From the NCBI GenBank assembly GCA_003561595.1, contig PWWF01000420.1, positions 1-7,348 on the forward strand: 7,348 nt of DNA, written 5' to 3'. Each line of letters begins with the position of its first letter. Position 1 is the first letter of the stretch. This stretch comes from Paracoccaceae bacterium. GTDB taxonomy: Bacteria; Pseudomonadota; Alphaproteobacteria; Rhodobacterales; Rhodobacteraceae. Made by a program: the position numbers and the translations under genes. Under the pieces are notes generated by a model that saw nothing but the letters and a program-made list of their open reading frames with translations, was not told the DNA's origin and did no database searches. Below are positions 4,157-7,348 of the stretch, piece by piece.

Positions 4157-6616
4157 TCACAGGCCCAGACGGGCCAGTTCAATCTCGTCCCAGCCGCGCA
4201 GACCACGGCGGTTGACGCCCTCGCGCGCCATCAGGTCGATCAACACGGAATCGACAATATCACCGGGCTGGGGGAAATAGGTCTCCTCCATATCCGCGCC
4301 CGGCACGATCCAGTTTGGCGCACCCAGCACGCGCGGCGCCACACGCAGATGCGGCTGGCCAAAGCGGCCCAGATTGGCGGCCAGTGTCATCGCGAAACTG
4401 CCACGCTCGCAGGCCTCTGTCACGACCAGCAGGCGCCCTGTCCGCTCGACCGAGTCCAGAACCGCGCGATAGCCGAAGGGCACCAGCGTGCAGGCGTCGA
4501 TCACCTCGGCCTCGACCCCCTGTGCGGCCAGGTCATCGGCGGCCTGTAGCGCCGGGTAGAGCACCGGCCCCAGCGTCAGGATCGTGACATCGCGTCCCAC
4601 CCGGCGCGTCTGCGGCTGACCGAACGGCATCGCGAAATGCCCCTCCGGCACGCCCTCGGGGGCGAACCATTCGCCGATGTCATACAGACGCTGGCTTTCC
4701 AGCATCACCACCGGATCATCCGAGGCCAGCGCGGTGGTCATCAGCCCCTTGGCGTCATGCGGGGTGGCCGGATAGGCCAGTTTCAGCCCCGGCACATGCG
4801 CGAGCATGGCCGACCAGTCCTGCGAATGCTGCGCGCCGTATTTGCTGCCGATGGACAGGCGCAGCACGACCGGCAGCGATAGCGCACCCGCCGACATGGC
4901 CTGCCATTTGGCAAGCTGGTTGAACACTTCATCCCCCGCGCGGCCCAGAAAATCGCCATACATCAGTTCGACCAGCGCGCGCCCGCCTTCCATCGCGTAA
5001 CCCACGGCCGCCGCGACAATCGCCGCTTCCGAGATCGGGGCATTGAACAGCCGGTCACGCGGGAACAGATCCGACAGCCCACGATACACGCCAAAGGCCC
5101 CGCCCCATTCGCGGCATTCCTCGCCCCAGGCGGACAGGCGCGGGTCATGCTGCATCCGCTCGAAAATCGCCTCGAACAGCGCATCGCGCAGGGTGATGCA
5201 GCGCAGCGGCGAGAGCGGCGCCCCCTCGGCGTTCAACCCGAGGCGCGCGCGTTTGGCAAGCTGCTTGATGCGGGTATTCTCGGCGGGGTCCTGCAAGGTA
5301 GGCCCCGTGCCCTGCGGCAGCGGGGTTTCGCGATGGCTGAACATATACTGCCCGATCCGCGTGGGCATCGTGTGAATATCGACAGGCGGTGCAATCACCG
5401 GATCGGTCGCCGCGCGGGCGACGCTGCGCAGCATATCGGTCAGCGCGGCCCCCTCGGCCTCTTGCGCGGCGGTGTCCATCACGCCGGCCTCTGCCAGCGC
5501 CTGACCGAACAGCGCAATCGGGTCATGCGCGGCCCATGCAGCGATTTCCTCGCGCGTGCGGTAGGCATTGGCGTCGCTGGTGGAATGACCGGACTGGCGG
5601 TAGCATTCGACATCCAATAGCGCCGGCCCCTGCCCCGCGATCAGGGCCATGCGCTTGCGCGCCACGGCATCGCGCACGGCAAGCGGGTTCTGGCCATCCA
5701 CCGTCTCGGCCAGCATCGCCTCCGGGTGCAGCCCTGCCCCGATGCGCGACAGCCGGTCCCAGCCCATCGTCTCGCCCGCAGTCTGCCCGCCCATCGCGTA
5801 GAAATTATTGGTGAAGAAGAACAACACCGGCAACCGCCCCGAGCGGTCCCCCCACAACCCGTCAAACTGTGCCTGCGCGGCGAAATTCATCGCCTCCCAG
5901 ACCGGGCCGCAGCCGGTCGCGCCGTCGCCTGCCATCGCCACGGTTATCCGCCCCGGCGCGTGCAGCTTCGCATGGAGTGCCGCACCCGTGGCAATGCCCG
6001 CCGACCCGCCGACAATCGCGTTGTTCGGATAGGCGCCGAAGGGCGGGAAGAACGCGTGCATCGACCCGCCCATGCCGCCATTCACCCCGGCCTCGCGCAT
6101 GAAAATCTCGGCCAGCAGGCCAAAGACCAGCGTATGTTCGGCCAGCGCCATGTCATCCGCTGGCGCAAAACTGCGCTCTGCCAGCGCCAGCAGATCGCCG
6201 CCGCGATGGGTGCGAAACCGCTCCAGCGCCGCCGGGCCGCCCAGATCATGGATCGCGGCCAGACCCTTGGCCAGAAACTCGCCATGGCTGCGGTGATTGC
6301 CAAAGATATGGTCATCCGCCCCCAGCGCATGGGCCGCGCCGGTGGCCGCCCCTTCCTGCCCGATCGACAGATGCGCGGGGCCCTTGTAGATATGGCCGAT
6401 CCCGTCCCATTCGCCCCGCGCCTTGAAGGTCGAAAGCATCTCCTCGAACGCGCGCTGAATACGCATGTGCCGCAGCATTGCGCGCAGGCGTTCCGGCCCC
6501 AGCGCGGTGATCTCATCTGCCAGCGGCGTGGCATAGGCGTGGATCGGGATATCGGGAAAGGCAAGCCGCCCGGACTGGCCTCTGCGGGCGGGATCGACTG
6601 TCAGTTCACGGGGCAT
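4157..6616 (-). CDS. Fused E1 alpha-beta subunit of a 2-oxoacid/acetoin dehydrogenase complex
   Basis: An 819-residue thiamine-diphosphate enzyme holding both E1 subunits in one chain. The alpha part (about 40-405) has GQEGA (86-90), FGNHRSHGEFLAKG (105-118), GGMGGSMH (180-187), the ThDP/Mg motif GDG (230-232) to NN (270-271), and the phosphorylation-loop-like GHSTSD plus YRT (343-354). A linker of about 60 residues follows. The beta part (about 470-795) has GEEC with the likely catalytic Glu499, the segment NAPISEAAIVAAAVGYAMEG, AQHSQDW (595-601), HVPGLKLAYPATPHDAKGL and the C-terminal transketolase domain with EACERGSFA. Usual complexes encode alpha and beta separately at about 330-400 and 325-340 aa, so both halves look complete. 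I chose ATG 6616 because upstream in-frame ATGs at 6685 and 6676 would place an inverted repeat and the putative promoter inside the gene. The substrate (pyruvate, acetoin, branched or sugar-derived 2-oxoacid) cannot be read. It is the first gene of the operon. Confidence 0.93.
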   Translation of the reverse strand: MPRELTVDPARRGQSGRLAFPDIPIHAYATPLADEITALGPERLRAMLRHMRIQRAFEEMLSTFKARGEWDGIGHIYKGPAHLSIGQEGAATGAAHALGADDHIFGNHRSHGEFLAKGLAAIHDLGGPAALERFRTHRGGDLLALAERSFAPADDMALAEHTLVFGLLAEIFMREAGVNGGMGGSMHAFFPPFGAYPNNAIVGGSAGIATGAALHAKLHAPGRITVAMAGDGATGCGPVWEAMNFAAQAQFDGLWGDRSGRLPVLFFFTNNFYAMGGQTAGETMGWDRLSRIGAGLHPEAMLAETVDGQNPLAVRDAVARKRMALIAGQGPALLDVECYRQSGHSTSDANAYRTREEIAAWAAHDPIALFGQALAEAGVMDTAAQEAEGAALTDMLRSVARAATDPVIAPPVDIHTMPTRIGQYMFSHRETPLPQGTGPTLQDPAENTRIKQLAKRARLGLNAEGAPLSPLRCITLRDALFEAIFERMQHDPRLSAWGEECREWGGAFGVYRGLSDLFPRDRLFNAPISEAAIVAAAVGYAMEGGRALVELMYGDFLGRAGDEVFNQLAKWQAMSAGALSLPVVLRLSIGSKYGAQHSQDWSAMLAHVPGLKLAYPATPHDAKGLMTTALASDDPVVMLESQRLYDIGEWFAPEGVPEGHFAMPFGQPQTRRVGRDVTILTLGPVLYPALQAADDLAAQGVEAEVIDACTLVPFGYRAVLDSVERTGRLLVVTEACERGSFAMTLAANLGRFGQPHLRVAPRVLGAPNWIVPGADMEETYFPQPGDIVDSVLIDLMAREGVNRRGLRGWDEIELARLGL

Positions 6617-6641
6617 GGCACTCTCTGGGATCGTTTTGCGC

Positions 6642-6670
6642 CTTGTCCCATGTAAATGAGATATTGTCAA
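6642..6670 (-). promoter_or_regulatory. Candidate promoter of the E1-lipoyl-hydrolase-sorC-fucU operon
   Basis: On the minus strand a perfect TTGACA (6670 to 6665) is followed after 17 bp by GACAAG (6647 to 6642), a weak -10. Transcription would start near 6635, leaving a short leader before the ATG at 6616. The -35 lies inside an inverted repeat, which suits a repressed promoter. The -10 match is poor, so this is tentative. Confidence 0.4.
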
Positions 6671-6682
6671 ACGCATTCGACA
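6665..6682 (-). promoter_or_regulatory. Inverted repeat overlapping the -35, candidate operator
   Basis: On the minus strand the 18-bp sequence reads TGTCGAA, TGCG, TTTGACA: seven-base arms with one mismatch around a 4-bp centre. It covers the putative -35. A further copy of the half-site GACAA occurs two helical turns downstream (minus strand, 6647 to 6643), 21 bp from the GACAA in this repeat. SorC encoded in the operon or the IclR protein encoded just upstream are the obvious candidate binders. Confidence 0.45.
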
Positions 6683-6689
6683 CATGTAG

Positions 6690-6726
6690 CATCACCCCAA
6701 AGCAGACCATGCCGGGAGGGGTGATG
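6690..6726. repeat. 9-bp perfect inverted repeat with 19-bp spacer
   Basis: CATCACCCC (6690-6698) and GGGGTGATG (6718-6726) are exact reverse complements separated by 19 bp. The element lies upstream of the candidate promoter and has no T-tract on either strand, so a terminator is unlikely. It could be two operator half-sites on one face of the helix or a regulator looping site. Confidence 0.5.
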
Positions 6727-6787
6727 ACCGTCTGTCGCTGCGCTATCCTGTTGCAGACCAGCACGCGCCGCGGCAATGCGGGGCCGC

Positions 6788-6803
6788 GCCAGACCGGTCT
6801 GGC
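6788..6803. repeat. Perfect 16-bp palindrome downstream of iclR
   Basis: GCCAGACCGGTCTGGC is fully self-complementary and lies 7 bp past the iclR stop codon (6813 to 6811 on the minus strand). As RNA it could form a 6-bp stem with a CCGG loop, extended by two more pairs beyond one mismatch, but no U-run follows in either direction. It may be a weak terminator or attenuator of iclR, or a dimer binding site. Confidence 0.5.
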
Positions 6804-6810
6804 CCGTGTC

Positions 6811-7348
6811 TCAGGTCTGCGCCAGTTCCGTCGCCAGATCGCGCAGCCGCGACAGGCAGCCCTGCGCATCAATGGCCCGGTCGCGAAACGTGCCGACATG
6901 TTCGACATGCGGGCAGGTCAGCACCGCGCAGGCCGCCCCGTCCGGCCCCATGATCGGCACCGAGATGTCGCTCACTCCCACCAGCTGCAGGCTGGGCGCA
7001 TGGCGGTAGCCCCGGGCCTGTATCCGGTCCAGTTGCGCCTCGGACAGCGGCTCTGTCCGGTCGGGCAGCACAGTGGCGGCGGCGAGTATCTCGGCGCGCT
7101 GCTCGGGCGTCTGAAAGGCCAGCAGCGTCTGCCCCGACCCGGTGGCCAGCATGTCAAGCTGCGCGCCCACGCGCAGGCGGAATTCCCAGTTGCCGGGCTG
7201 GCTGGCCTGCGCCACGACCACGGCGACCGGGCCTTCAGGCACGACCAGATGCAGCGACTGCAATGTGCTCCGGGCGAACAGATCCATCATGGGCTGTGCC
7301 TGCGCCACAAGACGCCGGACCGGCGGATGCGCGGCCCCCAGCAGAAAC
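6811..7348 (-). CDS. IclR-family transcriptional regulator, C-terminal effector domain (5' end beyond window)
   Basis: The minus-strand frame is open from the window end to TGA at 6813-6811, giving 178 residues. They cover the IclR effector domain: LGAAHPPVRRLVAQAQPMMDLFARSTLQSLHLVV leads into the domain, then a variable region, LDMLATGSGQTLLAF, LSEAQLDRIQARGY and the DISVPIMGPDGAACAVLTCP segment, which is the typical late beta-strand part of this fold. The N-terminal winged helix-turn-helix, about 70 residues, must lie past base 7348. An in-frame GTG at 7308 is internal, not a start. Family members bind small carboxylates or aromatic and sugar-acid ligands and act as dimers of dimers. The gene points toward the E1 operon with a 194-bp gap, so it may regulate that operon or be an independent upstream unit. 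Confidence 0.88.
   Translation of the reverse strand, partial: FLLGAAHPPVRRLVAQAQPMMDLFARSTLQSLHLVVPEGPVAVVVAQASQPGNWEFRLRVGAQLDMLATGSGQTLLAFQTPEQRAEILAAATVLPDRTEPLSEAQLDRIQARGYRHAPSLQLVGVSDISVPIMGPDGAACAVLTCPHVEHVGTFRDRAIDAQGCLSRLRDLATELAQT

Noticed and set aside
6617..6685. Longer E1 N-terminus from ATG 6685 or 6676
   Set aside because: It would put the TTGACA, its overlapping repeat and the presumed promoter inside the coding region. The extra residues match nothing in E1 proteins, and neither ATG has a good ribosome binding site.
6724..7348. Plus-strand frame starting at ATG 6724 after GGGAGGGG and open to the window end
   Set aside because: It is antisense to the IclR effector domain, which has clear family features. 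The SD-like sequence is part of the 9-bp inverted repeat, and the translation is Arg/Gln-rich with no domain.

Overview
The window is GC-rich bacterial DNA, densely packed, with GCG/CGC-heavy codon use and many 1-4 bp gene junctions. Gene content (FCD-type GntR, SorC, IclR, FucU, AcoC-like acyltransferase) and style suggest an alphaproteobacterium, most likely Rhodobacterales. That is inference from style and content, not a marker-gene result. I see no mobile elements, RNA genes, CRISPR arrays or viral genes.

Layout. On the + strand, the 3' portion of a FadR-type GntR regulator (1-651) is followed by a 170-bp gap and a D-2-hydroxyacid dehydrogenase of the glyoxylate/hydroxypyruvate reductase type (822-1757). 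Nine bases later a tightly packed minus-strand operon ends. Read in its own direction the operon runs: a fused E1 alpha-beta 2-oxoacid/acetoin dehydrogenase (6616 to 4157), a free-standing 77-residue lipoyl-domain protein (4135 to 3902), an alpha/beta-hydrolase-fold protein resembling the acyltransferase part of AcoC (3905 to 3150), a SorC-family sugar-responsive regulator (3153 to 2206), and a FucU-type sugar mutarotase (2204 to 1767). The last four genes are joined by overlaps or a 1-bp gap. Upstream, in the same orientation, is the C-terminal part of an IclR-family regulator (6811 to beyond the window end). The 194-bp gap between iclR and the E1 gene holds three inverted repeats and a TTGACA-like -35.

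How the genes may work together. The E1 fusion, lipoyl carrier and AcoC-like protein look like one thiamine-diphosphate- and lipoate-dependent acyl-transfer machine. It would decarboxylate a 2-oxoacid, or cleave an acyloin, and hand the acyl group through lipoate to CoA. Its E2 is broken into two separate proteins, with the linker/subunit-binding segment missing and no E3 gene in view. Co-transcription with a SorC regulator and a sugar mutarotase ties the complex to catabolism of a sugar or sugar-derived compound rather than to housekeeping pyruvate oxidation. The split E2 in a sugar-type operon is the most noteworthy thing here. The substrate cannot be read from the sequence.
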